Positions 35,441-44,490 of a stretch of DNA of 64,000 nt are shown here, piece by piece. The notes beneath the pieces are model-generated. The model was not told the DNA's origin. It was given only the letters and a program-made list of their open reading frames with translations, and did no database searches. This DNA comes from Alphaproteobacteria bacterium UBA6324 (GTDB lineage: Bacteria > Pseudomonadota > Alphaproteobacteria > CAAGCB01 > CAG-977): NCBI GenBank assembly GCA_002439085.1, contig DJSW01000012.1, positions 30,408-94,407 of the forward strand, read 5' to 3'. The position numbers and the translations under genes are program-made. How positions within the stretch are numbered: position 1 is the stretch's first letter; the number at the start of each line of letters is the position of its first letter.

Positions 35441-36738
35441 CATCGGTCAGGTTGGAATACGGCGGCAAAACGGTCGATTTGCCCGTCCTGCGTTCGACAA
35501 CGGGTGAAGAATGCATCGACATCACGGAATTGCGGGCGAAAACGGGGTTGACGACGTTCGACCCCGGATTCGGCAACACCGCCGCGTGCGCCAGCAAAAT
35601 CACCTATGTCAACGGGGAAAAGGGCATCCTGCGCTATCGCGGGATTCCGATCGAAACCGTCGCGGAAAAAATGACGTTCGTCGAAACGGCGTGGCTGCTG
35701 ATTTACGGGCGGCTGCCGACCATGGCGGAAATGAAAGCGTTCAGCACCCGCTTGACGAACAACGAATTGCTGCACGAGGGGCTGCTGCACCATTTCGACG
35801 CTTTTCCGCCGAACGGCCAGCCGATGTCGATTTTGTCGGCGGTCGTCAATTCGCTGATCTGCTATTCGCCGGAGATTATGGACACGACGGACGAGGAAGC
35901 CATGCGCAATGCCGTCGCCGCCATTATTTCAAAGGTGCGTACGATCGCCGCTTTTTCATACCGCAAGGCGATGGGGTTGCCGTTCGTGTATCCCGATCCG
36001 GCGCGCAGCTATTGCGAAAATTTCCTGCACATGATGTTTTCCATTCCGCACCGGCCGCACCAGCCGACGCCCGAGGCGGTCAAGGCGCTGAACTTGTTTT
36101 TGATGTTGCACGCCGACCACGAACAGAATTGTTCGACATCGACGGTGCGCATTGTCGGATCGGCGGAAACAAACCTGTTTTCGTCGGTCGCGTCCGGCGT
36201 GTGCGCGCTGTGGGGCAAATTGCACGGCGGGGCGAACGTCGCCGTGTTTGAGATGCTGTCCCGATTGGCCAACGGCGACGAAAGCGTCGAATCGTTTGTC
36301 GAACGCGTGAAAAACAAGCAGGCGCGCCTGATGGGGTTCGGACACCGCGTTTACAAAACGTTCGATCCGCGCGCCAAGATTTTGAAAAAGGCCGTTTTCG
36401 ATTTGCTGGAAACGGAACGGGCGGACGATCCGCTGATCAACATCGCGCTGAAGCTGGAGGAAACGGCTTTGAACGACGATTATTTCAAGGAACGCCACCT
36501 GTATCCGAACGTCGATTTTTATTCCGGTATGATTTTGCGCGCGCTGCGTATTCCGCTGAATATGTACACGGTGATGTTCGCGATCGGGCGCGTCCCCGGA
36601 TGGATCGCCCATTGGCGCGAAGGCAATGAGGGCGCGCGCCGTTTGGTGCGGCCGCGCCAGCTGTACCAAGGGGCGGTCGAAACGCCGTTTTTGCCGCTTG
36701 ATCTGCGTCAGGACGAAGAATGGGACAATGAAAAATGA
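35437..36738 (+). CDS. gltA: Citrate synthase
   Basis: A 433-residue hexameric-type citrate synthase condensing oxaloacetate and acetyl-CoA. Active-site regions are visible: HADHEQNCSTSTVR, WGKLHGGANV (catalytic His), MGFGHRVYKTFDPRA and the catalytic Asp in LYPNVDFYSG. Length matches type II enzymes. It starts with an ATGA overlap with the isocitrate dehydrogenase-like gene and ends with another ATGA overlap with the Fic-MerR gene, so it is in the middle of a tightly coupled operon. Confidence 0.97.
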   Translation: MTSVRLEYGGKTVDLPVLRSTTGEECIDITELRAKTGLTTFDPGFGNTAACASKITYVNGEKGILRYRGIPIETVAEKMTFVETAWLLIYGRLPTMAEMKAFSTRLTNNELLHEGLLHHFDAFPPNGQPMSILSAVVNSLICYSPEIMDTTDEEAMRNAVAAIISKVRTIAAFSYRKAMGLPFVYPDPARSYCENFLHMMFSIPHRPHQPTPEAVKALNLFLMLHADHEQNCSTSTVRIVGSAETNLFSSVASGVCALWGKLHGGANVAVFEMLSRLANGDESVESFVERVKNKQARLMGFGHRVYKTFDPRAKILKKAVFDLLETERADDPLINIALKLEETALNDDYFKERHLYPNVDFYSGMILRALRIPLNMYTVMFAIGRVPGWIAHWREGNEGARRLVRPRQLYQGAVETPFLPLDLRQDEEWDNEK

Positions 36739-37718
36739 CATATGAAAACCTGACCGCGAAAAAAAGCGAATTGGAAAAGGCGGCGGAGCTGCCGGCGCAG
36801 GTGCGCGACGATTTGCGAAAGGAAATCGAGTTGGAAATCGCCTACGCCGGCGGGTATCTGGACGGATCGACCCTGACGCGCAAGGAAACGGCCGGCATTT
36901 TGTACGAGGACAAGGCCGTCGAACGCCATTCCCTGACCGAACACATCCGCGTTTTAAACTCGGCCAAAGTCTTTGAAATGATTTCCGAGCTGGCGCCGAA
37001 GGTCAACCACCAGATCGACGACGGCGACGTTAAAAACATCCATCGGATCGTCGTGCGGAATCTGGACGATAAAAACGGCGGGATGTACCGCGGTTTTGCA
37101 CTGAACTTTCCTGTCGGAAGCCATGAAATGCCCGATTCCGTCCGCGTCCAGCGCATGATGAGCGATTTCGGAATGTGGCTGTTCACCGCGCGCACGCTGC
37201 ATCCGGCCGCATTGGCAGCGGAAGCGCATCTGCGGTTGATGACGATCATGCCGTTTGGAACGGGAAACGCGGAAACGGCGCGGTTTTTGATGAACCTGAT
37301 CCTGATGCGCCACGGGTATCCGCCCGCTTTGTTTTCCCGTCGCGAAAAAAAGGAATACTGGGAAACGCTGGAAAAGGCGATCTTTAAAAACGACCGCGAG
37401 GATTACGACAAGCTGGTCGGCCGCGCCGTCGCCAGATCGCTGGATCAGCATATTCGGGCGACGCGGAATCACGCGGTGCAGGAAACGGAACACGATCCCT
37501 ATTTCATGCGTATCGGCCAACTGGCCAAGGAATCGGGCGAACGCGTGTCCACCCTGCGCTATTGGACGGGAATGGGGTTGTTGGAAACCGCGGGCAAAAC
37601 GTCGGCGGACTACACGCTGTATTCGTCCGAGATTCTGCCTAAAATACAGCGGTTGAAAGAATTGAAGGCGCAGCGTTTCACTTTGGACGAGATTCGCGCC
37701 AAAATGCGGGATGAATAA
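36735..37718 (+). CDS. Degenerate Fic domain fused to a MerR-type DNA-binding domain
   Basis: A 327-residue protein of two parts. Residues about 30-235 look like a Fic fold: an N-terminal STLTRKE segment, then the core motif region. The core reads MPFGTGNAETAR where active Fic proteins have HPFxxGNGRxxR, so the catalytic His is Met and the phosphate-binding Gly-Arg is Ala-Glu; AMP transfer should be impossible. Residues about 255-327 are a MerR-like winged helix (RIGQLAKESGERVSTLRYWT, then LKAQRFTLDEIRAKM). It overlaps gltA by 4 bases. Likely a regulator that uses the Fic fold as a sensor; the target is unknown. Confidence 0.8.
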   Translation: MTYENLTAKKSELEKAAELPAQVRDDLRKEIELEIAYAGGYLDGSTLTRKETAGILYEDKAVERHSLTEHIRVLNSAKVFEMISELAPKVNHQIDDGDVKNIHRIVVRNLDDKNGGMYRGFALNFPVGSHEMPDSVRVQRMMSDFGMWLFTARTLHPAALAAEAHLRLMTIMPFGTGNAETARFLMNLILMRHGYPPALFSRREKKEYWETLEKAIFKNDREDYDKLVGRAVARSLDQHIRATRNHAVQETEHDPYFMRIGQLAKESGERVSTLRYWTGMGLLETAGKTSADYTLYSSEILPKIQRLKELKAQRFTLDEIRAKMRDE

Positions 37719-39204
37719 GATGAAAAACGAAGATTGCGCCGTTTTGGAACGCCGGTTTGAAGAAGTCGGCCGGCTGGGGTACGTCGGCGCGTTGATCGGG
37801 TGGGACGCGCGCGTCTGCGCTCCTGAAAAGGCGTCGGACGAACAGGGCGACATGATGGCCGGACTGGCGCGGCGTCAGCACGAAATCATGACGCGCGACG
37901 ATTGGGGCGGCTTGTTCGACCGTTTGAAAACGGCGGACGACTTGGACGATTGGCAGCGGGCGAACGTGCGCGAAGCCGAACGCGAATGGATTTATGAAAC
38001 CGCGCTTCCCGACGATTTGTGCGCGCGCGGCGCCATCGCGTCCAACCGCGGGCAGGCCGTGTGGGCGAAAGCCAAGGCTGAAAACGATTTCAAGGCGTTC
38101 GCCCCGTGTTTGAAAGAGCTGGTCGCGATCGCGCGGGAAACGGCCGCCTGTTTGGCGCGAAAAACGGGCGCGGCCGATTACGACGCTTTGCTGGATATGT
38201 TCCAGCCGGGGATGAACGTCCGGAAATTGGACGAGATGTTCGCCGAGCTGAAAGCGTTTTTGCCCGACTTTATCGAAAATGCGCGTTTGCGCGGGAAACG
38301 CCCGCCCGAACCGTTTGAAAAAACGTATTCCGCCGCCGAACAGACGGCGTTTTGCGAACGGTTGATGCGGGTGATGGGATTCGATTTTTCCCGCGGGCGG
38401 CTGGATATGCGCGATTCCGCTTTTCAAACCAGCTGCGGGCGCGACGATATGCGCGTCGTCGGACGGTTGAGCGAATCCGATCCGCTGCGCGCGGTGGCGG
38501 CCGTCATGCACGAAACGGGGCACGCTTTGTACGAACAGGGATTGCCGCGCGAACATATGTTCCAGCCCGTCGGAAAACCGCGCGGCATGGCGGCGCACGA
38601 AAGCCAATCCCTGCTGATGGCGTGTGCGGTGTTGCAAAACGACTCTTTCCTGCGTTGGCTGTCGGGTGAAATGACGCGTTTTTACAATACGGACGAATGT
38701 TCTTTCGACCGGCTGAAAGCGCGGCTGCGCCGCGTCGAACCGTCGCTGATCCGCATTGACGCCGACGACGCGACCTATCCCCTGCACATCATTTTGCGTT
38801 ACGAACTGGAAAAGGAATTGATCCGCGGCGGGTTGGAGGTCGAAGACCTGCCCGAAGCGTGGAACGTCAAAATGCGCGAATATTTGGGCGTCGTTCCGCA
38901 AACGGACGCCGAAGGGTGTTTGCAGGACATCCATTGGGCGAGCGGCAGTTTCGGCTATTTCCCCGACTATACGGTCGGCGCGGTGGCGGCCGCGCAGTTT
39001 TTCGACGCCGCGCGCAAAGCCGTCCCCGATTTGGACGGCCGGCTGGGGGCGGGGGATTTTTCGGCGTTGAAAGAATGGCTGAACAAAAACGTTCACGCCT
39101 GCGCGTCGAAATACGGGTTTGACGAATTGATCCGGCGCGCGACAGGCGACGATTTGTCCGTCCGCGCGTTCAAAAACGCCCTGTCGGAACGTTACGGTGC
39201 GTGA
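37711..39204 (+). CDS. M32 metallocarboxypeptidase (Taq type)
   Basis: A 497-residue cytosolic, mostly helical zinc carboxypeptidase. Family motifs are all present: HETGHALYEQG (HExxH zinc site), GMAAHESQSLL (third ligand region) and DIHWASGSFGYFPDY. Length is standard. The start at 37711 overlaps the Fic-MerR gene by 8 bases; an ATG at 37720 is an alternative. It is the last gene of the acnB operon, a combination that has no obvious metabolic reason beyond peptide recycling. Confidence 0.95.
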   Translation: MNKMKNEDCAVLERRFEEVGRLGYVGALIGWDARVCAPEKASDEQGDMMAGLARRQHEIMTRDDWGGLFDRLKTADDLDDWQRANVREAEREWIYETALPDDLCARGAIASNRGQAVWAKAKAENDFKAFAPCLKELVAIARETAACLARKTGAADYDALLDMFQPGMNVRKLDEMFAELKAFLPDFIENARLRGKRPPEPFEKTYSAAEQTAFCERLMRVMGFDFSRGRLDMRDSAFQTSCGRDDMRVVGRLSESDPLRAVAAVMHETGHALYEQGLPREHMFQPVGKPRGMAAHESQSLLMACAVLQNDSFLRWLSGEMTRFYNTDECSFDRLKARLRRVEPSLIRIDADDATYPLHIILRYELEKELIRGGLEVEDLPEAWNVKMREYLGVVPQTDAEGCLQDIHWASGSFGYFPDYTVGAVAAAQFFDAARKAVPDLDGRLGAGDFSALKEWLNKNVHACASKYGFDELIRRATGDDLSVRAFKNALSERYGA

Positions 39205-39294
39205 TGCGGCGGCCAAAAGCACTTTTTTGTTTCTTTTAAAGTGGATTCAAGGTAAAACAAACACAAGTTTCCTTTAACCGAAGATTGGTTTGAA

Positions 39295-40467
39295 ATGACA
39301 AAAAACGCCGCATCGGGGCTGTTGCCCGTGGGAATGTCGGATCTGCTGCCTCCTTTCGCCGCGGCGGAAGCCGAAGCGGCCGCGCAGGCCGTCGCCGTGT
39401 TTGACGCCTGCGGTTATCAGCGCGTGACCCCGCCTTTGCTGGAATTTGAAGAAACGTTGATCGGCGACGACGATTTGTCCTGCCGGACGTTCCGTGTCAC
39501 GGACGCCGTTTCGGGAAAAATCATGGGCGTGCGCGCCGATATGACGCCGCAAATCGGCCGGATCGCCGCCACGCGGCTGAAAAACGAACCCAGACCTTTG
39601 CGGCTGGCCTACGCCGGTTACGTCGTGCGGACGTTTCCCGACCGCCTCCATTCCGCGCGGCAGGTGCTGCAGGTCGGCGCGGAGCTGATCGGCGCGGATT
39701 GCGCGAAAGCGGACGCCGAAATCGTTTTGACGGCGGCGGAGGCTTTGGAACGGCTGGGGGTGAAATCGTTCGTGTTCGATTTGAACCTGCCGACGCTGTT
39801 CCCGGCGTTGTGCGCGGCGTGGGGCGTCGCCGGCGACGACCGCGAAAAATTGACGGAAGTTTTGAATCAAAAGGATTTTTCCGCCGCGCTGGCCATTTGG
39901 GACACGCTGGGGAAAAAAGCGCGGGATCAAAAATCGGTTTTCGAGGCCTTGTTTCAGGCGTTCGGGGAAAGCGGCCGCGCGCTGGATGTTTTGCGTCCGC
40001 TGCTGTTGCCGGACGAAGCCGCCGCCGAACGCGCCCGTCTGGTCGAGGTCGTTTCCCTGCTGAACGCGGAAAAGCCCGATCTGGACTTGACGGTTGATGT
40101 GTTGGAAAACCGCGGGTTTGAATACCACCGCGGCGTCGGTTTTTCGATCTTTTCCAACCGGAGCGACCGCGAATTGGGGCGCGGCGGGCGGTACATCGCG
40201 GGAACGAATGTCGGGGCGTGCGAACCCGCGACGGGCGTGACGCTGTTCATGGCCGATATTCTGGACGTTCACAATCCCGATCAAAATCGGGAAAGGGTTT
40301 ATGTGCCTTGCGGCGTTCCGTTCGCCGACGCGGCGAAGCTGCGCGCGCAAGGGTTCGCGACCGTTTGCGGATTAAGGGCGGGCGGTGACGAAGAGGCGCG
40401 GCGGCTGGGATGCGGCCGCATTTACACAGGCGGTCGGGTACAACCGCTGCAGTTAACAAGGAGCTGA
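39295..40467 (+). CDS. hisZ: ATP phosphoribosyltransferase regulatory subunit
   Basis: A 390-residue paralogue of histidyl-tRNA synthetase that activates the short HisG in histidine biosynthesis. It shows the class II core (LLPVGMSDLLPP, MGVRADMTPQIGRIAATRL, YHRGVGFSIFS) but not a tRNA-binding domain. HisZ rather than HisS is supported by the purA gene 4 bases downstream, a common alphaproteobacterial arrangement. hisG is not in the window. The 90 bases before it are AT-rich and may hold the promoter. Confidence 0.92.
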   Translation: MTKNAASGLLPVGMSDLLPPFAAAEAEAAAQAVAVFDACGYQRVTPPLLEFEETLIGDDDLSCRTFRVTDAVSGKIMGVRADMTPQIGRIAATRLKNEPRPLRLAYAGYVVRTFPDRLHSARQVLQVGAELIGADCAKADAEIVLTAAEALERLGVKSFVFDLNLPTLFPALCAAWGVAGDDREKLTEVLNQKDFSAALAIWDTLGKKARDQKSVFEALFQAFGESGRALDVLRPLLLPDEAAAERARLVEVVSLLNAEKPDLDLTVDVLENRGFEYHRGVGFSIFSNRSDRELGRGGRYIAGTNVGACEPATGVTLFMADILDVHNPDQNRERVYVPCGVPFADAAKLRAQGFATVCGLRAGGDEEARRLGCGRIYTGGRVQPLQLTRS

Positions 40468-40471
40468 TAAT

Positions 40472-41761
40472 ATGACCAATATCGTAATCATCGGGGCGCA
40501 GTGGGGCGACGAAGGCAAAGGCAAAATCGTCGATCTGATGAGCGAAAAAGCCGATGTCGTCGTCCGTTTTCAGGGCGGAAACAACGCCGGTCACACGTTG
40601 GTGGTTGACGGCGTGACGTACAAGCTGTCGCTGTTGCCGTCGGGCATCGTGCGCAAAAAGCTGTCCGTCGTCGGCAACGGCGTCGTGGTCGATCCGTGGG
40701 CTTTGCGCGATGAAATCGCCCGCGTCGCGGCGTTGGGGACGCAGGTCACGCCCGACGTGTTGAAAGTGTCCGATCAGGCGACCCTGATCCTGCCCTTGCA
40801 CCGCGAATTGGATCATATGAGTGAAGAAGCCGCCGGCAAAGGCAAAATCGGGACGACCGGCCGCGGCATCGGCCCCGCTTATCAGGATAAAGTCGGCCGC
40901 CGCGCCATCCGCGTCGGCGATTTGGCCGAAAAGGAAACGCTGGAAGCCAAAGTGGACAATCTGTTACTGTTCCACAACGCTTTGCGCAAAGGGTGGGGAC
41001 AACCCGAAGTGGACAAGGCCGAATTGATGAAACAGCTGGACGAAATCGCCGGTTTCATCCTGCCGTTCGCCGTCCCCGCATGGAAAATCCTGTCCGAACA
41101 GCTGAAACAGGGTAAAAACCTGCTGTTTGAAGGCGCGCAGGCCACAATGTTGGACAACGATTTCGGCACTTATCCGTTTGTGACTTCGTCCAACACCATC
41201 GCGGGACAGGCGGCTGTCGGCGCGGGCGTCGGCATGAAAGAAATCGACAAGGTCGTCGGCGTGGTCAAAGCGTACACGACACGCGTCGGCGCGGGGCCGT
41301 TTCCGACCGAACTGTTTGACGCAGACGGCGACAGCATCCGCGAAGTCGGCCGCGAATTCGGCACGGTGACGGGGCGTCCGCGCCGTTGCGGGTGGTTCGA
41401 CGCCGTTTTGGTGCGTCAGGCGGTCGCGGTCAACGGTGTGCAGAATCTGGCCGTGATGAAGCTGGACATTCTGGATCAGTTCGACGAAATCAAGGTTTGC
41501 GTCGGTTACGAACTGAACGGCAAAAAGCTGGACTATTTCCCGATGCAGATGAACGCGCAGGCGTCCGTCAAGCCGGTGTACGAAAGGTTGCCGGGGTGGA
41601 AATCCTCGACGTTCGGGATTCGCGAATACGACAAACTGCCCGAAAACGCCAAAAAATATATCGCCCGTTTGGAAGAGCTGGTCGGCGTCAAGGTCGGCAT
41701 GATCTCCACCAGTCCGGAACGCGAAGACACGATCATCCGCATCGATCCGTATCGGGATTGA
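40472..41761 (+). CDS. purA: Adenylosuccinate synthetase
   Basis: A 429-residue enzyme making adenylosuccinate from IMP, aspartate and GTP in AMP synthesis. Motifs: WGDEGKGKIVD P-loop at 11-21, GGNNAGHT, GTTGRGIGPAYQDK, and TSSNTIAGQAAVGAG. Length is exact for the family. The ribosome site AAGGAGC precedes the start. It ends the hisZ-purA unit and is followed by a terminator. Confidence 0.98.
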   Translation: MTNIVIIGAQWGDEGKGKIVDLMSEKADVVVRFQGGNNAGHTLVVDGVTYKLSLLPSGIVRKKLSVVGNGVVVDPWALRDEIARVAALGTQVTPDVLKVSDQATLILPLHRELDHMSEEAAGKGKIGTTGRGIGPAYQDKVGRRAIRVGDLAEKETLEAKVDNLLLFHNALRKGWGQPEVDKAELMKQLDEIAGFILPFAVPAWKILSEQLKQGKNLLFEGAQATMLDNDFGTYPFVTSSNTIAGQAAVGAGVGMKEIDKVVGVVKAYTTRVGAGPFPTELFDADGDSIREVGREFGTVTGRPRRCGWFDAVLVRQAVAVNGVQNLAVMKLDILDQFDEIKVCVGYELNGKKLDYFPMQMNAQASVKPVYERLPGWKSSTFGIREYDKLPENAKKYIARLEELVGVKVGMISTSPEREDTIIRIDPYRD

Positions 41762-41799
41762 TAAAAAACTTTATATTTTCCGAAAAATCGTGTAAATTG

Positions 41800-41836
41800 A
41801 CAGGGTTGGGCAGAACGCCCGACCCTGTTTCATTTT
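41800..41836 (+). terminator. Intrinsic terminator after purA
   Basis: ACAGGGTTGGGC and GCCCGACCCTGT form a 12-bp stem (one G-T pair) with a 5-base loop, followed by a T-rich run. Confidence 0.88.
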
Positions 41837-41857
41837 TTTGACGCCCAGAAGGATACG

Positions 41858-43915
41858 ATGACAGAAAAAGAAGATTCCCAACAGCCGGATCAGGCCGCCG
41901 TCCCGTCGGGCGTGTTTGCGTCGCGAAAGGGCGTGTCCGCCCTTGTCAAAGGGAAGTACCGCGTTTACGCCGATCTGCCCCTGCCGATGCTGGATATGCC
42001 GCATGCCAAGGCGTTTCAGGCCGAAGAGGTGTCTTCGCCCGACCACAAGATTTTCGCATTGGTCTGCGATCCCGAAATTCCGGTCAGAAAAGATCATATC
42101 AAAAGCAGAATCGGCGTGAAAATGGAAGGCATCCTGCCGTTGGCGGACGCCGGCGTCGCGCTATGGCCGCCGATCGGGCGCAAAACGATGATCCTGCTGT
42201 ACGAAATGCCGTTGGGCGGCCGCGTCGTGTATTCCAAAAACTACGGCAAGCTGCTGCCGGAGGAAGAGGCCGAAAAAATCACCCGCTGGATCCGGCCGTT
42301 GCTGATGGGGATCAACAACCTGTCCATGCGCGGGTTGACGCACAGGGAGATCCGGCCGGATAACCTGTTTTTCTTGGACGCGGAAAAAACAAAAGTCGTT
42401 TGGGGGGACTGCATTTCCTGTCCGCCCGCGTTTGACCAGCCGTCCGTGTATGAAACGATCGAATCGTCGATGTGTTCGCCGGCCGGCCGCGGCAACGGGA
42501 TGACATCGGACGATATGTACGCGTTCGGGGCGACGCTGATCAGTTTGGAGCTGGGGTTCAATCCGGTCGAAAGCTTGTCGGCCGAAGAATTGCTGGAATT
42601 GAAAATTCACAAGGGGTCTTATGCCTCTTTGATCGGGGAAAGCCGCGTTTCGCTGGCCTTGATAGAATTGCTGCGCGGTTTGCTGGCGGACAACATCACG
42701 CAAAGGTGGGACGTGTCGTCGGCGCAGCTGTGGGCGGACGGGCGGCGTTTGACGCCGGTTCAGGCCAAAACGGTCAAGGCGTCGCAACGGCCGTTTTTGT
42801 TCAACAACGTCGAATATTATTCCTACCGCACTTTGGCATACGCCTTTTCCAAAAACTGGGATACGGCCGCCGAAGCCATCCGTTCCGAAAAGCTGCAGGC
42901 GTGGTTGGTTCGCGGGTTTGAGGACAAAGACACCGCCGGAGCGATTGAAAAGTCGGCGGATATGGCTTTGGTGCGGTTTTCGACCAAGGAAAAGCAGGAC
43001 GATTTTCTGATCGCCCGCGCGTGCATGATCCTTGACCCGACCGCGCCGCTGCGGGTGCGCGACTGCGCGTTCAAACCCGATGCCGTCGGCCAGATGCTGG
43101 CGGTGTACGCCAACGACGAAAAAATGCTGAAAACGCTGATCGGGCTGATCGCCACGGGGTATGTGGAAAGCTGGTACGTCCTGCACCGCGACAGGGTGGC
43201 GGAACAGCAAGTCAAAAGTATGCAGATGGTGCTGCAAAAACCCGAATTGGGCATGGGGATCGAACGGCTGATGTACGATTTGAACGAAGGGCTGCCGTGT
43301 CAAAGCCCCCTGATCGTCAGGGATTACGTTGATGAAATCAGCAGCCTGCTGCCCGCTTTGGAGGGCGTCGCCAAACGCAACAGCAGCAAAATGAACCCGA
43401 TCGACCGGCATATCGTCGCGTTTATCGCGGTGAAATTCGGAACGAAAGTGTCCGACCAGATCGCCATGCTGAATTCGCCGAAAGAAAGCGTTTCGACGCA
43501 GGGGATGTTGCATATCTTTTCGGCTTTGCAGCGCACGTTCGGCCCTGAAAAGCTTTATTCTTTCTGCGCGTGGATCGGCGGGACGCTGGCGCCCATCATC
43601 AACGGATACCACAGTTTGGAAAAACGCCGCCAGCTGGAAAAAAATCTGCCGAAACTGGTGCGGAAAGGCAGTTTGCCGGACATATTGGCCGCTTTGGACG
43701 ACCGGCAGGAACGTTTGCTGGACATGAGCTATTTTGAACAGGCCAAAAAAGAATACGCCAAGCTGTCCGAGGAAATCGAATTTCTGGACGGCAACCGCGA
43801 AAAACGCGAGGAAGAGGGGCTGTATCTGGGGCGGCAGGTCGCGGCGACGGTTTCGTTCGGCGTGGCGGTTTTGACGATGTTTCTGTTGCTGTTGACGCAG
43901 TTTTTAAGGGGATAG
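41858..43915 (+). CDS. Protein-kinase-like (probable pseudokinase) membrane protein
   Basis: A 685-residue protein. Residues about 85-290 resemble a Ser/Thr kinase lobe: HREIRPDNLFF (from 162) in place of HRDxKPEN, WGDCIS where DFG is expected, and SDDMYAFGATLISLELG like kinase helix F. No clear glycine loop or VAIK lysine is seen and the catalytic Asp is Glu, so activity is doubtful. A long helical region follows, then a coiled coil (about 590-650) and one C-terminal membrane span (about 660-682). It is thus tail-anchored facing the cytoplasm. It is coupled (2-base gap) to a small membrane protein. Confidence 0.72.
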   Translation: MTEKEDSQQPDQAAVPSGVFASRKGVSALVKGKYRVYADLPLPMLDMPHAKAFQAEEVSSPDHKIFALVCDPEIPVRKDHIKSRIGVKMEGILPLADAGVALWPPIGRKTMILLYEMPLGGRVVYSKNYGKLLPEEEAEKITRWIRPLLMGINNLSMRGLTHREIRPDNLFFLDAEKTKVVWGDCISCPPAFDQPSVYETIESSMCSPAGRGNGMTSDDMYAFGATLISLELGFNPVESLSAEELLELKIHKGSYASLIGESRVSLALIELLRGLLADNITQRWDVSSAQLWADGRRLTPVQAKTVKASQRPFLFNNVEYYSYRTLAYAFSKNWDTAAEAIRSEKLQAWLVRGFEDKDTAGAIEKSADMALVRFSTKEKQDDFLIARACMILDPTAPLRVRDCAFKPDAVGQMLAVYANDEKMLKTLIGLIATGYVESWYVLHRDRVAEQQVKSMQMVLQKPELGMGIERLMYDLNEGLPCQSPLIVRDYVDEISSLLPALEGVAKRNSSKMNPIDRHIVAFIAVKFGTKVSDQIAMLNSPKESVSTQGMLHIFSALQRTFGPEKLYSFCAWIGGTLAPIINGYHSLEKRRQLEKNLPKLVRKGSLPDILAALDDRQERLLDMSYFEQAKKEYAKLSEEIEFLDGNREKREEEGLYLGRQVAATVSFGVAVLTMFLLLLTQFLRG

Positions 43916-43917
43916 CC

Positions 43918-44490
43918 ATGGTCAAAAAAGAAACGGCGGTCGCCGGAAAAACCAAAAAACGCAAGGGGCGGTTCAGCTCTTTCATGTCGCTGTCCCTGTC
44001 CTTTCTGATTTTGTTCCCGATGCTGCTGTTGATGCTGCCGACGGTTGTGTTCATGTTTTTAAGTATGCTGCCGACCTTGGTCGCGTTGGTGGTTGACGCC
44101 GGTTCCAAAATGCGGGCGAAATATAAATGGCTGTGCATCGGCGGCGTGAATTTCGCGGGCGCGCTGCCGTTTTTGTTCAAACTCTGGTTCGGCAGCAACA
44201 CGTTGGACGGTGCGATCGACCTGTTCATCAACGGCGTCGCCTTTATCATCATCTATCTGGCCGCGGCTGTCGGGTGGGTGTTCTATCGCTGCATCCCGCC
44301 CGTCGTTTTGAATTGCGTTGAAATGTCGGATCAGCGCCGCGTCGTGTATTTGCGCGAACTGCAGGCCAAATTGGTCGCGAAATGGGGCGAGGAAGTCGCG
44401 GAGGGCGTCGAAATCAAAACGCCGCAGTTTCCCGCCGCCGTCGCCAGAAAATCCGCCGCGCCGGACGCCGTTAAAACGCCGGCGGACTGA
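43918..44490 (+). CDS. Small membrane protein, partner of the kinase-like protein
   Basis: A 190-residue protein with a basic N-terminus (KTKKRKGR), four hydrophobic segments (about 24-43, 44-60, 75-90 and 100-122) and a soluble C-terminal tail. AAGGGGATAGCC precedes the start and the previous stop is only 2 bases away, so the two are made together. No known family recognised. The cytoplasmic tail (VYLRELQAKLVAKWGEE) could contact the kinase-like protein. The end overlaps the convergent trkH gene by 20 bases. Confidence 0.75.
   Translation: MVKKETAVAGKTKKRKGRFSSFMSLSLSFLILFPMLLLMLPTVVFMFLSMLPTLVALVVDAGSKMRAKYKWLCIGGVNFAGALPFLFKLWFGSNTLDGAIDLFINGVAFIIIYLAAAVGWVFYRCIPPVVLNCVEMSDQRRVVYLRELQAKLVAKWGEEVAEGVEIKTPQFPAAVARKSAAPDAVKTPAD

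Noticed and set aside
39205..39294. CACTTT...AAAGTG inverted repeat before hisZ as a terminator
   Set aside because: The stem is only 6-7 bp and AT-rich, and no T run follows in the right place.
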